DNA of 25,518 nucleotides from Mycolicibacterium malmesburyense (GCF_001050015.1 NZ_CVTB01000289.1:1-25518), one strand, 5' to 3'; counted from the first letter of the stretch, positions 1 through 9,671 are shown. The notes: generated by a model from the letters alone, not told the origin. Made by a program: numbers and translations.

Positions 1-1
1 C

Positions 2-328
2 GAGCCCGCCGAACTGGACCGCGAAATGGACGAGCATCTGATCGCGCTGCCGTCGGGTCGGGTCGGCTGGCGGATCAGCATCCCGGCGATGATGTCCTAT
101 TGGAGTGAGCTGGCCCGCCCGGTCACCTTGCCGCGCACGGGGACCCCCACGACGCTCGTGCGTGCGGCGCGCACGAAACCGCCGTATGCGAGCGATGAAC
201 TCGTCAAGGCGTTGACGCAGCAGCTGGACGCGGAGTTCACACTGCTGGAGTGGGATTGCGAACACATGGTGGCGCAGGCCAAGCCCGCCGAGACGGCGGC
301 GTTGATCCGCGAGCAGCTCGAGTCGTAG
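2..328 (+). CDS. lipV: Alpha/beta hydrolase (LipV-like), C-terminal part
   Basis: The reading frame is open from the left edge to a TAG stop, giving the last 108 residues of a protein that begins outside the window. The C-terminal WDCEHMV segment fits the catalytic-histidine region of an alpha/beta hydrolase, preceded by the helical cap-like stretch SIPAMMSYW. The serine and aspartate of the triad would lie upstream and cannot be checked. The family name rests on gene order: in M. tuberculosis lipV (Rv3203) directly precedes the DNA alkyltransferase-like gene, as here. The stop lies 2 bp before the next start, so the two genes are probably co-transcribed. The exact substrate is unknown; an esterase or lipase role is an inference from the family. 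Confidence 0.7.
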   Translation, partial: EPAELDREMDEHLIALPSGRVGWRISIPAMMSYWSELARPVTLPRTGTPTTLVRAARTKPPYASDELVKALTQQLDAEFTLLEWDCEHMVAQAKPAETAALIREQLES

Positions 329-330
329 CG

Positions 331-627
331 ATGGCTGCGGTCACCGACGAGCAGGTGGAGGCCGTGCGCGCGTTGGTCGCCGCGATCCCGCCGGGCCGGG
401 TGTCGACGTACGGCGACATCGCCGAGGCGGCAGGGCTTTCCAGCCCTCGCATCGTCGGCTGGATCATGCGCACCGACTCGTCGGACCTGCCGTGGCACCG
501 CGTGATCACCGCGTCGGGTAAGCCGGCGCCGCATCTGGCCACGCGGCAGCTCGAACTGCTTCGCGCCGAAGGGGTTCTCGCACACGACGGCCGGATCCGG
601 CTCTCCGAGGTGCGACACGAATTCTGA
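331..627 (+). CDS. Alkyltransferase-like protein (ATL), DNA damage recognition
   Basis: This 98-residue protein is the DNA-binding domain of the O6-alkylguanine transferase family without an N-terminal domain. Visible motifs are VSTYGDIAEAAG (residues 25-35), the helix SPRIVGWIMR (38-47) with the Arg that flips out the damaged base, and PWHRVI (54-59). In true methyltransferases the last motif is PCHRV, with the alkyl-accepting Cys; here it is Trp55, the hallmark of ATL proteins. ATLs bind O6-alkylguanine without repairing it and pass the lesion to nucleotide excision repair. The ATG at 331 is chosen because it opens right after the lipV stop and gives the usual ATL length. It corresponds to Rv3204. 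An enzymatic methyltransferase annotation would be wrong. Confidence 0.9.
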   Translation: MAAVTDEQVEAVRALVAAIPPGRVSTYGDIAEAAGLSSPRIVGWIMRTDSSDLPWHRVITASGKPAPHLATRQLELLRAEGVLAHDGRIRLSEVRHEF

Positions 628-639
628 ACGGGCCCCGGC

Positions 640-1494
640 TCAGAGCACGAGGCGGGCCAGCGCCGCCGTGCGCGCCAGCCCAGGGAACGCCGCTGCCGTC
701 GACCGCGGGTGAAGCGCGTGCACCGCGATACGGAACATCAACGCGCGCAACAACATCTGTGGCCATTCCGGCAGCGGGTTCCAGCGTTCGATGAGCCCGT
801 CGTCGGCCTCACCCCAGGACAGCGCGTCGACCACGACGACACCGGCCGCCCACGACGCCGGCCGCCAGTACGGAATGATGTCGGTGATGCCGGGTGCGGC
901 GGTGCCCGCGAAGAGCACCGTGCCGTAGAGGTCGCCGTGGACCAGCTGGCTCGGGCTCTTCGTCGGCTTGCGCAGGGTGGCAAGCTGATTGAGCAGTTCG
1001 ACCGAGCGCTGCCCGTCGGCGGAACCGGGCGACACCTTGGCACCCGGCGGCAACGAGTGCAGCGGGCGTTCCTCCCACGCGGCGCGGTCGGCCGCGATGA
1101 ACACGTCGACGTCGCCCCACGGCGCGACGGGCGGCTGCGTCAGGAACCGAGGGCGTTCGAGTTTGGCCGTCGCCTCGTGCAATCGCACCGCGGCCGAAAC
1201 CACCTCGTCGTGGCGGGGTTCCGGCGTTCCGGCGACGAACGTGTCGGCGCGCCAGCCCGCGACCACGTAGCGTCCGTCGGTCGAGCGGACCGGCCGCGCC
1301 AGGCGCACGCCGTCGACGAACAACGTCTCGCGCACCTTGGCCGACCATGCGGCGCGGGCGTGGTCGGCGACCATCGACACCACCACCTCGCCACAGCGCC
1401 AGCCGCCCTCCCAGCCCGGCCCGAGCGCAACGGGCGCAACACCGGTCAGGCCGAACGCGGCCAGCACATGATCCGGTGGCCGTTCGACAGTCAC
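640..1494 (-). CDS. Actinobacterial TIGR02569-type protein, kinase-like but degenerate
   Basis: This is a protein of about 284 residues, the counterpart of Rv3205c. A phosphotransferase-like signature HGDLYG is at about residues 186-191, followed by TDII (about 204-207) where the metal-binding Asp of aminoglycoside-phosphotransferase folds would sit. The Asn that normally follows HGD by five residues is absent (Val or Thr there), and no clear N-terminal nucleotide-binding lysine motif is seen, so catalysis is doubtful. I assign it to the actinobacterial TIGR02569 family from memory of its length and context. Two GTG codons stand in tandem; the second (1494) is chosen because a TACGCT box ends exactly 6 bp upstream, as in leaderless mycobacterial genes. 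It converges on the ATL gene with 12 bp between the stops. Function is unknown. Confidence 0.75.
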   Translation of the reverse strand: MTVERPPDHVLAAFGLTGVAPVALGPGWEGGWRCGEVVVSMVADHARAAWSAKVRETLFVDGVRLARPVRSTDGRYVVAGWRADTFVAGTPEPRHDEVVSAAVRLHEATAKLERPRFLTQPPVAPWGDVDVFIAADRAAWEERPLHSLPPGAKVSPGSADGQRSVELLNQLATLRKPTKSPSQLVHGDLYGTVLFAGTAAPGITDIIPYWRPASWAAGVVVVDALSWGEADDGLIERWNPLPEWPQMLLRALMFRIAVHALHPRSTAAAFPGLARTAALARLVL

Positions 1495-1500
1495 CACCTC

Positions 1501-1506
1501 AGCGTA
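1501..1506 (-). promoter_or_regulatory. Candidate -10 box (TACGCT) for a leaderless transcript
   Basis: On the minus strand TACGCT fits the mycobacterial TANNNT -10 consensus and ends 6 bp before the GTG at 1494. Transcription would then start at the first base of the coding sequence. It lies in the 36-bp gap after moeZ, so the kinase-like gene may have its own promoter. Confidence 0.5.
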
Positions 1507-1530
1507 AGCGGAGTTTCGGCAAACCAGCCG

Positions 1531-2709
1531 TTAGTACATGACCATGTCGGGTTCGAGTTGATTACCCCACGCGACGATTCCGCCCTGCACGTGCATCGCG
1601 TCGGAGAACCCGGCCTTCTTGGCGATGGCGAGCACTTCGGCCGAACGCACACCGGTCTTGCAGTAGAACACCGGCGTCCGGTCGGTCGGCAACTTGGCCA
1701 GCGCCGCACCCGATTCGAACGCGCCCTTGGGGATCAGCTCGGCACCCTCGATGCGGTTGATGTCCCACTCGACCTGTTCCCGGACGTCGATCAGCGCCAG
1801 CGGCTTACCGGAATCGAGCAGTTCCTTGAGCTCGCGCGGGGTGATCGTCGAATCGGCGGCGGCCTCGGCGGCGGCGTCGGAGACCACACCGCAGAACGCC
1901 TCGTAGTCGATCAACTCGGTGATCTTCGGCGTCGACGGGTCCTTGCGGATCTTGATTGTGCGGTACGTCATGTCGAGCGCGTCGTAGACCATCAAGCGGC
2001 CCAGCAGCGTCTCCCCGATGCCGGTGATCAGCTTGATGGCCTCGGTACCCATCACCGAGGCGACCGAGGAGCACAGGATGCCGAGCACCCCGCCCTCAGC
2101 GCACGAGGGCACCATCCCCGGCGGCGGGGGCTCCGGGTACAGGTCGCGATAGTTCAGCCCCAGCCCGTCCGGGGCGTCCTCCCAGAACACCGAGACCTGG
2201 CCCTCGAAGCGGAAGATCGACCCCCACACGTACGGCTTGTGGGCCAGCACGGCGGCGTCGTTGACGAGGTAGCGGGTCGCGAAGTTGTCGGTGCCGTCGA
2301 GGATCAGGTCGTATTGCTCGAACAACTCGACGGCGTTGTCGGGCTCCAGCCGGAACTGATGCAGGTTGACCGTCACCAGCGGGTTGATGTCCAGGATCGA
2401 GTCGCGGGCGCTCTCGGCCTTCGGACGTCCGATGTCGGACTGACCGTGGATGATCTGGCGCTGCAGGTTCGACTCGTCGACCACGTCGAACTCGACGATC
2501 CCGATCGTGCCGACGCCGGCCGCGGCGAGGTAGAGCAACGTCGGCGAGCCCAGCCCGCCGGCGCCGATGACCAACACCTTGGCGTTCTTCAGCCGCTTCT
2601 GCCCATCCAGTCCGAGGTCGGGAATGATGAGGTGACGGCTGTAGCGCGCCACTTCGTCGCGGGTGAGTTCGGCCGCCGGTTCTACCAGCGGCGGCAACGG
2701 TGTCGACAC
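1531..2709 (-). CDS. moeZ: MoeZ: adenylyltransferase/sulfurtransferase (ThiF/MoeB domain plus rhodanese)
   Basis: This 392-residue protein has the length of mycobacterial MoeZ/MoeB1 (Rv3206c). The N-terminal ThiF/MoeB domain shows the nucleotide loop VIGAGGLGSP near residues 47-56, then DGTDNF and the SCAEGGVLG segment. The C-terminal rhodanese domain begins near residue 290 (LIDVREQVEWD) and carries the active-site loop YCKTGVRS. Family members adenylate the C-terminal Gly-Gly of a sulfur-carrier protein such as CysO or MoaD-type proteins and thiolate it through the rhodanese Cys, feeding cysteine and cofactor synthesis. The GTG at 2709 is preceded by AAGGAG at 2717-2722, seven bases away. 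The frame stays open upstream to 3063, but that extension is not family-like. The carrier proteins are not in this window. Confidence 0.95.
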   Translation of the reverse strand: MSTPLPPLVEPAAELTRDEVARYSRHLIIPDLGLDGQKRLKNAKVLVIGAGGLGSPTLLYLAAAGVGTIGIVEFDVVDESNLQRQIIHGQSDIGRPKAESARDSILDINPLVTVNLHQFRLEPDNAVELFEQYDLILDGTDNFATRYLVNDAAVLAHKPYVWGSIFRFEGQVSVFWEDAPDGLGLNYRDLYPEPPPPGMVPSCAEGGVLGILCSSVASVMGTEAIKLITGIGETLLGRLMVYDALDMTYRTIKIRKDPSTPKITELIDYEAFCGVVSDAAAEAAADSTITPRELKELLDSGKPLALIDVREQVEWDINRIEGAELIPKGAFESGAALAKLPTDRTPVFYCKTGVRSAEVLAIAKKAGFSDAMHVQGGIVAWGNQLEPDMVMY

Positions 2710-2741
2710 CGTGTTTCTCCTTGATCGACCTGATTCAACGT

Positions 2742-2756
2742 CTGTGACCATCACAG
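2742..2756. promoter_or_regulatory. Perfect inverted repeat CTGTGA-CCA-TCACAG upstream of moeZ
   Basis: A 15-bp symmetrical element with two 6-bp arms and a 3-bp centre lies 32 bp upstream of the moeZ GTG. The arms resemble CRP half-sites (TGTGA/TCACA), but the spacer is 3 rather than 6, so this is not a normal CRP site. It may be an operator for an unidentified regulator. Confidence 0.35.
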
Positions 2757-2855
2757 CAGTTACGACATTCAACAGCAACGAGCGGCCAAGCCTTCCCGCA
2801 GGCATACCCGCGCGCTCACGGCCGGTCAGGGTGCGCAAAATGTCGAAAACCCGCG

Positions 2856-2876
2856 GCGTGTTGTGATCAAACACGC
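2856..2876 (-). terminator. Hairpin after the DUF3152 gene
   Basis: GCGTGTT and AACACGC form a 7-bp stem around a 7-base loop, 39 bp past the DUF3152 stop on the minus strand and well before the moeZ start. It has no T tract, which is common in mycobacterial terminators, so the role is only probable. The rest of the 206-bp gap 2710-2915 shows no gene. Confidence 0.4.
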
Positions 2877-2915
2877 ACGCTCGCGCGAGATTGGTGCGCG
2901 CCTCGCGGCGGCCGG

Positions 2916-3944
2916 TCAGGCGATGGGGTACGGCCAGGGATTGGGCTTGCAGGTGTGGTTGTCGGGCTGGACCGATTGCGGGTCGAAGCGCGCTGCGTCG
3001 TTGTTGTTGGTCGAGAACGTCTGCTGCATCATGACCGGCGCCAGCTGATCGTTGCCGCCGCACGGTTCGTGTCGCTGGTAGCCGATCGCGTGGCCGACCT
3101 CGTGGTTGATCAGGTATTGCCGATACGAGCCGACGTCACCCTGGAACGGCACCGCACCGCGCACCCAGCGCGCCTCGTTGATGAACACGCGCGGCTGCCC
3201 GTCGCGGTAGGCCGGGTTGTAGCAGGACGCCTCCAGCTGGATGTCGTAGCCGCAGCCCTCGCGCACGGTCATCGGTGTGCTCAACGACACCCGAAAGTCC
3301 GGTTCGACCCCCGCCGATGCGTCGATGCGGGTGAACGCGAACTGCGGATTATGGGTCCAGCTCTTGGGGTTGGCCAGCGTCTCGGTGACCATGCGGGCGA
3401 ATGCCTCGTCACCGCCGAAGGTCGCGGTGTCGATGCCGTCCTCGACCTCGACGGTGTAGGTGAACACCTTCGCGGTGCCCTGACCGATCTGCGGGGTGGT
3501 GCCCGGCACGATGTGCCACGTCTTGGCTCCGGCCTCGGTGAACGGGCCGCCCTGGGGCAGGATTCCGGTCGGCAGGTTCGCGTCGAACTGTGTCAGCCCC
3601 TTGGGCGGTGCGCCGATGATCGCCGTGCTCGCCACCCCGATCGTCGGCGGCCCCTGCACCGGGCCCTCGGCCTGCTTCGGCGCCGGCGCGCTGGTGCCGG
3701 TGATGGTCTGGTAGATCACGACGGCGGTCAACACGACCAGCACCGGCAGCGCGTAGGCCCGCCAGCCGTAGGTGGAGACGAAGCGACCGAGCCAGGTCTG
3801 CTTGCGGACACCGCGGTGCTCGTCGCGGTTTGACCTGACCCGTCCCGAGCTCTCCGCGAGCGGATCGCGCTGGGCGCGCAGCGGCTCGCGCCATTCGTTG
3901 CGCAGCGCGGGCACGCGAACACCCCCGCCGTGTTCGGGACCCAT
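2916..3944 (-). CDS. Membrane-anchored DUF3152 protein, zinc-metallopeptidase-like
   Basis: This is a 342-residue protein corresponding to Rv3207c. A charged, Arg-rich N-terminal tail of about 60 residues precedes one membrane segment (about 62-80, ALPVLVVLTAVVIY). A Pro-rich linker and a large domain follow, presumably outside the membrane. The domain carries HEVGHAIGYQRHEPC (281-295), an HExxHxxGxxxH pattern that matches metzincin-like zinc sites. Four further Cys (in EGCGY, ASCYN and HTCKP, plus EPC) could pair outside the cytoplasm. The ATG at 3944 has an excellent GAGGAGG ribosome site 4 bp upstream. An alternative GTG at 3977 adds 11 residues. Peptidase activity is an inference from the motif; substrate unknown. 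It diverges from the TetR gene with a 185-bp gap. Confidence 0.85.
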   Translation of the reverse strand: MGPEHGGGVRVPALRNEWREPLRAQRDPLAESSGRVRSNRDEHRGVRKQTWLGRFVSTYGWRAYALPVLVVLTAVVIYQTITGTSAPAPKQAEGPVQGPPTIGVASTAIIGAPPKGLTQFDANLPTGILPQGGPFTEAGAKTWHIVPGTTPQIGQGTAKVFTYTVEVEDGIDTATFGGDEAFARMVTETLANPKSWTHNPQFAFTRIDASAGVEPDFRVSLSTPMTVREGCGYDIQLEASCYNPAYRDGQPRVFINEARWVRGAVPFQGDVGSYRQYLINHEVGHAIGYQRHEPCGGNDQLAPVMMQQTFSTNNNDAARFDPQSVQPDNHTCKPNPWPYPIA

Positions 3945-4111
3945 CTGTCCTCCTCGAGTACGGGAGTCGTAGGTCACCGCAACAGGATGACACAGGCCAG
4001 CGCCCTGATACCTTTGGCGCGCCATCGGCGGCCGGCTGCGCTGTGAGCCGCGCCTCACCTGCACGCTTTGTCAACGGTAGTAAGGTCATTGCGAAAACCA
4101 GCCCCCGATGA

Positions 4112-5024
<913 letters not shown>

Positions 5025-5063
5025 GCCGGTGGCCCCTTTCGTCTTTGCGAAGAACTTGAGCCA

Positions 5064-5069
5064 AGGCTA
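5064..5069 (-). promoter_or_regulatory. Candidate -10 box (TAGCCT) for the DUF3107 gene
   Basis: TAGCCT on the minus strand fits TANNNT and would give a start near 5057, leaving a leader of about 32 bases that contains the AGGGG ribosome site. No -35 consensus is obvious. Confidence 0.35.
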
Positions 5070-5246
5070 GTAGACGTCCGCCGGACGCGTCCCGCCGGTG
5101 AGTTCGCGGTCAGCGAAGCGCCGATATCAACGGCGACCGAACCGAGTCCGGACCGTAACCAACACACCAGCCAGTGAACCTCATCTGTCACTTCCGCCTC
5201 GATAGCATCAGGCGCGATAATGCTGAAGACGACTGGGAAAGCCCAC

Positions 5247-6026
5247 ATGAACAGGACTTATACCGCGCACTCACCGTATTCGCTGGACCCGACCGAGCGG
5301 ATCCCGAGCTATTCCGGCTACGGCGACGAGCCGCCCGTCGACGACTACGACTACGACTACGACTACGACTACGCCGGTCGGCCCGAACCCGACGACTACG
5401 ACTACGACGAGTACGAGCAGCGGCAGTACGACGAGGAGAGCATCGACCGGCGCTGGATGTGGGTCGCCGGCATCGCCGGGGTGATCCTGTTCATCGCGAT
5501 CGGCACCACCGGCATCATCCTGGGCGGCGGCGACAGCGGTTCGGTGTCGGCCACCGGGACCTCCGAGGCGCCCGCCCCGTCCAGCGCGCCGGCCACCACC
5601 GCACCGCGGGCGGGAACCGCGGCGCCCGTCGTCCCCTCGCTGCCACCGGAAACCGTCACCACGATCACGCCGAGCGCAGAGACCACGCCGCCGCTCGCAC
5701 CCTCACCCAGCCCCACCGCGCAGGCGGCCGTTCCGCCGCCGGCGCCGGCGGCGTCACCGCGGACCTTCACCTACCGGGTGACGGGTAACCGCCAGCTGCT
5801 CGACCTGGTGACGGTCATCTACACCGACGGCCAGGGCGCTCTGCGAACCGACGTCAACGTCGCGCTGCCGTGGGTCAAGCAGGTGGTCCTCGACCCGGGC
5901 GTGGAGCTCAAATCGGTCACCGCGACCAGCGTCGCCGGTCAGCTGAACTGCAGCATCCTCGACGCCTCGGGCGCGTTGGTCGCCTCGCAGAACACCAACT
6001 CGATGATCGCGACCTGCACGCAGTAG
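5247..6026 (+). CDS. Single-pass membrane protein with Asp-Tyr tract and MmpS-like C-terminal domain
   Basis: This 259-residue protein sits in the place of Rv3209. The acidic cytoplasmic tail has an Asp-Tyr repeat (about 33-42) and a second DYDYDEYE cluster near 50-57. A membrane segment follows (71-93, WVAGIAGVILFIAIGTTGII), then a Thr/Pro/Ala-rich linker to about residue 172. The last 87 residues (FTYRVTG, VALPWVK, LNCSILDASG, TCTQ) resemble the periplasmic domain of MmpS proteins, which partner MmpL lipid transporters; two Cys could form a disulfide. No MmpL gene is nearby. The ATG at 5247 follows GGGAAAG; an upstream ATG at 5220, 11 bp after a TAGCAT box, would add 9 residues. It converges on the ferritin-like gene with 3 bp between stops. 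Confidence 0.8.
   Translation: MNRTYTAHSPYSLDPTERIPSYSGYGDEPPVDDYDYDYDYDYAGRPEPDDYDYDEYEQRQYDEESIDRRWMWVAGIAGVILFIAIGTTGIILGGGDSGSVSATGTSEAPAPSSAPATTAPRAGTAAPVVPSLPPETVTTITPSAETTPPLAPSPSPTAQAAVPPPAPAASPRTFTYRVTGNRQLLDLVTVIYTDGQGALRTDVNVALPWVKQVVLDPGVELKSVTATSVAGQLNCSILDASGALVASQNTNSMIATCTQ
5343..5372 (+). repeat. Five tandem GACTAC units encoding Asp-Tyr
   Basis: Five perfect copies of a 6-bp unit lie inside the preceding gene and encode (Asp-Tyr)5. Because the unit is two codons, copy-number change by slippage would alter the length of the tract without shifting the frame. A further GACTAC pair occurs nearby at about 5394-5405. Confidence 0.9.
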
Positions 6027-6029
6027 CTC

Positions 6030-6725
6030 TCAGGCCAGGCCCAGTTCCTCCATGCGGGAGGCGTGGGTCCGCTGCAGCCGGTCGAAGAACTCGGTCATCT
6101 GCGTGAGCCCTTCGCCGCTGGCCATCACGAGGTCGACGAGCTCGTCGTGGTCGGCCAGCACGAACTGGGCCTGGGTGATGGCCTCGCCGAGCAGCCGGCG
6201 CGACCACAGGGCGAGCCGGTGGCGCTGTTTGTCGCTGGCCGTCACCGCCGCGCGCACCTCGGCGACGACGAACTGGGAGTGGCCGGTTTCGGCGAGCACG
6301 GCGCGCACCACATCGGCGACCGCGTCGGGCAGGGCATGGGCGATCTCGAGGTAGAAATCGGCGGCGAGCGCGTCGCCGACATAGGTCTTGACCAGAGCCT
6401 CGAGCCATGTGCTCGGTGTGGTCAGCCGGTGGTAGTTCTCAAGGGCGGACGCGTATTTCGTCATCGCAGGCACGACGTCGACACCCCGGCGCTCGAGGGC
6501 GTCGCGCAGCACCTCGTAGTGGTTCATCTCGGCCGCGGCCATGCTCGCCATGTTGATGCGCCCGCGAAGGTTCGGCGCCATGCGCGCCTCGTCGGTGAGG
6601 CGGTAGAACGCCGCCACCTCGCCATAGGCCAGCAGCGCGAAGAGCTCGACGACGCCGGGATGGTCGGCCGACACACTTGAGGTCGCCGAGTCGGATTGCC
6701 CGGGTGCCGGAGGCGTCGAGTTCAT
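6030..6725 (-). CDS. Ferritin-like diiron-fold protein (Rv3210c family)
   Basis: This 231-residue protein has the expected length for Rv3210c. It is helical throughout, with GEVAAFYRL (E36), AEMNHYEVL (E66, H69), DFYLEIA (E127) and AETGHSQFV (E146, H149). Two ExxH motifs plus two further acidic residues are the ligand set of a ferritin-like diiron site, related to the MiaE/rubrerythrin superfamily. Oxygen- or peroxide-dependent chemistry is therefore plausible; the substrate is unknown. The ATG at 6725 is chosen because of the family length and because TAAAGT ends 7 bp upstream, consistent with a leaderless mRNA. The frame stays open for 28 more codons upstream, but that part runs into the promoter region shared with rhlE. 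Confidence 0.85.
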   Translation of the reverse strand: MNSTPPAPGQSDSATSSVSADHPGVVELFALLAYGEVAAFYRLTDEARMAPNLRGRINMASMAAAEMNHYEVLRDALERRGVDVVPAMTKYASALENYHRLTTPSTWLEALVKTYVGDALAADFYLEIAHALPDAVADVVRAVLAETGHSQFVVAEVRAAVTASDKQRHRLALWSRRLLGEAITQAQFVLADHDELVDLVMASGEGLTQMTEFFDRLQRTHASRMEELGLA

Positions 6726-6732
6726 GGGCCCA

Positions 6733-6738
6733 ACTTTA
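6733..6738 (-). promoter_or_regulatory. Candidate -10 box (TAAAGT) for a leaderless ferritin-like transcript
   Basis: TAAAGT on the minus strand fits TANNNT and ends 7 bp before the ATG at 6725. No Shine-Dalgarno sequence precedes that ATG, which agrees with leaderless initiation. Confidence 0.5.
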
Positions 6739-6779
6739 AACGCCGTCGGCGGGTCGCTCGGCGGGGCGATGCGGCCAGG

Positions 6780-6785
6780 TATGAT
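6780..6785 (+). promoter_or_regulatory. Candidate -10 box (TATGAT) for rhlE
   Basis: TATGAT is the best -10 match in the 244-bp divergent gap. It would start transcription near 6792 and leave a leader of about 178 bases before rhlE. A -35 element is not clear. Confidence 0.35.
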
Positions 6786-6844
6786 GGTTTCGGGCGTGGC
6801 GGTTGTCAACGCACTTTGTATGGCTCGCCCCGACCCGAGAAATG

Positions 6845-6856
6845 TGCGTGCACGCA
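6845..6856. promoter_or_regulatory. 12-bp perfect palindrome in the rhlE leader
   Basis: TGCGTGCACGCA is fully self-complementary. It could be a protein-binding site or a short structured element in the leader RNA. Chance occurrence in GC-rich DNA cannot be excluded. Confidence 0.25.
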
Positions 6857-6969
6857 GTCGGTCCGCCTACCTCAGTGCTGGGCCCTTGGTCTTCACAGGC
6901 CATCTCTTGTCGAACTCGTGCGCGCGTGGAAGCCATGAGGATGACAATTGAAAGGCCTCGTTTTCGCGT

Positions 6970-8436
<1,467 letters not shown>

Positions 8437-8453
8437 CCCAGCCCTCCCCCGCG

Positions 8454-9671
8454 ATGGTCAAACCCGAACGCCGCACGCGCACCGATGTGATGGTGGCGCT
8501 GGCGATCGCCGTCGTGATCGCGGTGACCGCGGGCCTGGTGTGGTGGACCAGCGACGCGCGGGCGACCATCAGCAGGCCGGCCGCCGCTCCAGTCACGCCG
8601 CTGACCCCCGCCAAGGCCGTACCGCAGTCGCTTCGGCAATTGTGGACCGCACCCAGCGGGCGCACCACGATGCCGCTGGTGGTCGGCGGCGCGGTGGTGA
8701 CCGGCGACGGCCGCGCCGTCGAGGGCCGCGATCCCGCGACCGGGGAAACGCTGTGGAGCTATGCACGCGATCTGGACCTGTGCGGGGTCAGCTACGTCTA
8801 CCAGTACGCCGTCGCCGTGTACCCCGACACCCGCGGATGCGGTCAGGTCAGCACCGTCGACGCCACGACGGGCAAGCGGGGTTCGGCCCGCTCCTCCTTC
8901 GCCGACGCCTCGGTGACCCTGTCGTCCGACGGCACCACCGTGCTCTCGGCGGGTGAGAACCGGCTGGAGTTGTGGCGTTCGGACATGGTCCGCATGATCA
9001 GCTACGGCGCGCTGGACGCCCGCATCAAACCGGACGTCCCGACGTTGCCGCTGTGCCGGCTGGTGTCCGCGCAGGCGAGTTCGAGCGCGGTATCGGTGCT
9101 GGAGGCGTGCCCGCGGCAGCCCGATCTGCGCCTGACGCTGCTGCGGCCCTCCGACGAGGAGGACACCCCGGAGTTGAGGTACGTCCCGCAACCGGGCGTC
9201 GCCCCCGATTCCGGGGCGCGGGTGGTGGCCGTCGCCGACACGATGACCGCCGTCTACGTGCCGACGCCCGAGCCCGTGGTCAACGTCGTCGACGAAACGG
9301 GCGCGACGATCGCGAGCACGCCCGTGGATCGTGCGCCGTCCCCGGAGGCCACCATGTCGCGGGCCGGTGACCTGATCACCTGGTGGACCGGCGACAGCGT
9401 GATGGTGTTCTCCGCCAACAACTTCGACTACCTCTACACGGTCACGCCCGCCGGGCGGAACAGGCCGGTCGGCCCGGCCGCGATCATGGCGGGGCGGTTG
9501 CTGGTGCCCGTCACCGACGGATACGACGTGTTCGATCCCGCGACCGGGCAGGGCGACCGCCACATCCCGGTGGCCCGGCAGCCGAGTGCGGCGCCGGTGG
9601 TGCCCGCGGTGGCCGGTTCGACGGTGCTGGAGCAGCGCGGAGACGAGCTGGTGGCGCTCGGCGAGGTGTGA
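8454..9671 (+). CDS. Single-pass membrane protein with PQQ-like propeller domain (Rv3212 family)
   Basis: This 405-residue protein follows rhlE by 17 bp. One N-terminal membrane segment (about 13-30, VALAIAVVIAVTAGLVWW) anchors a large domain that should be outside the cytoplasm. The domain has repeated short strands such as DPATGETLWSYARD and DATTGKRGS, which recall the blades of PQQ-type beta-propellers, and ends in DVFDPATGQGDRHIPV. Five Cys are scattered in the domain and could form disulfides. No cofactor ligands can be assigned, so a scaffold or binding role is more likely than an enzyme, but this is inference. The likely operon with rhlE is conserved in M. tuberculosis (Rv3211-Rv3212). 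Confidence 0.85.
   Translation: MVKPERRTRTDVMVALAIAVVIAVTAGLVWWTSDARATISRPAAAPVTPLTPAKAVPQSLRQLWTAPSGRTTMPLVVGGAVVTGDGRAVEGRDPATGETLWSYARDLDLCGVSYVYQYAVAVYPDTRGCGQVSTVDATTGKRGSARSSFADASVTLSSDGTTVLSAGENRLELWRSDMVRMISYGALDARIKPDVPTLPLCRLVSAQASSSAVSVLEACPRQPDLRLTLLRPSDEEDTPELRYVPQPGVAPDSGARVVAVADTMTAVYVPTPEPVVNVVDETGATIASTPVDRAPSPEATMSRAGDLITWWTGDSVMVFSANNFDYLYTVTPAGRNRPVGPAAIMAGRLLVPVTDGYDVFDPATGQGDRHIPVARQPSAAPVVPAVAGSTVLEQRGDELVALGEV

Noticed and set aside
709..2724. Plus-strand open frame of 671 codons
   Set aside because: It is antisense to the kinase-like gene and moeZ, and its Arg/Asp/Val-rich product has no domain. Long antisense frames are expected in GC-rich coding DNA.
2742..2756. 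Classical CRP site
   Set aside because: Arms are TGTGA/TCACA, but the spacer is 3 bp and CRP needs 6; kept only as an unidentified palindrome.
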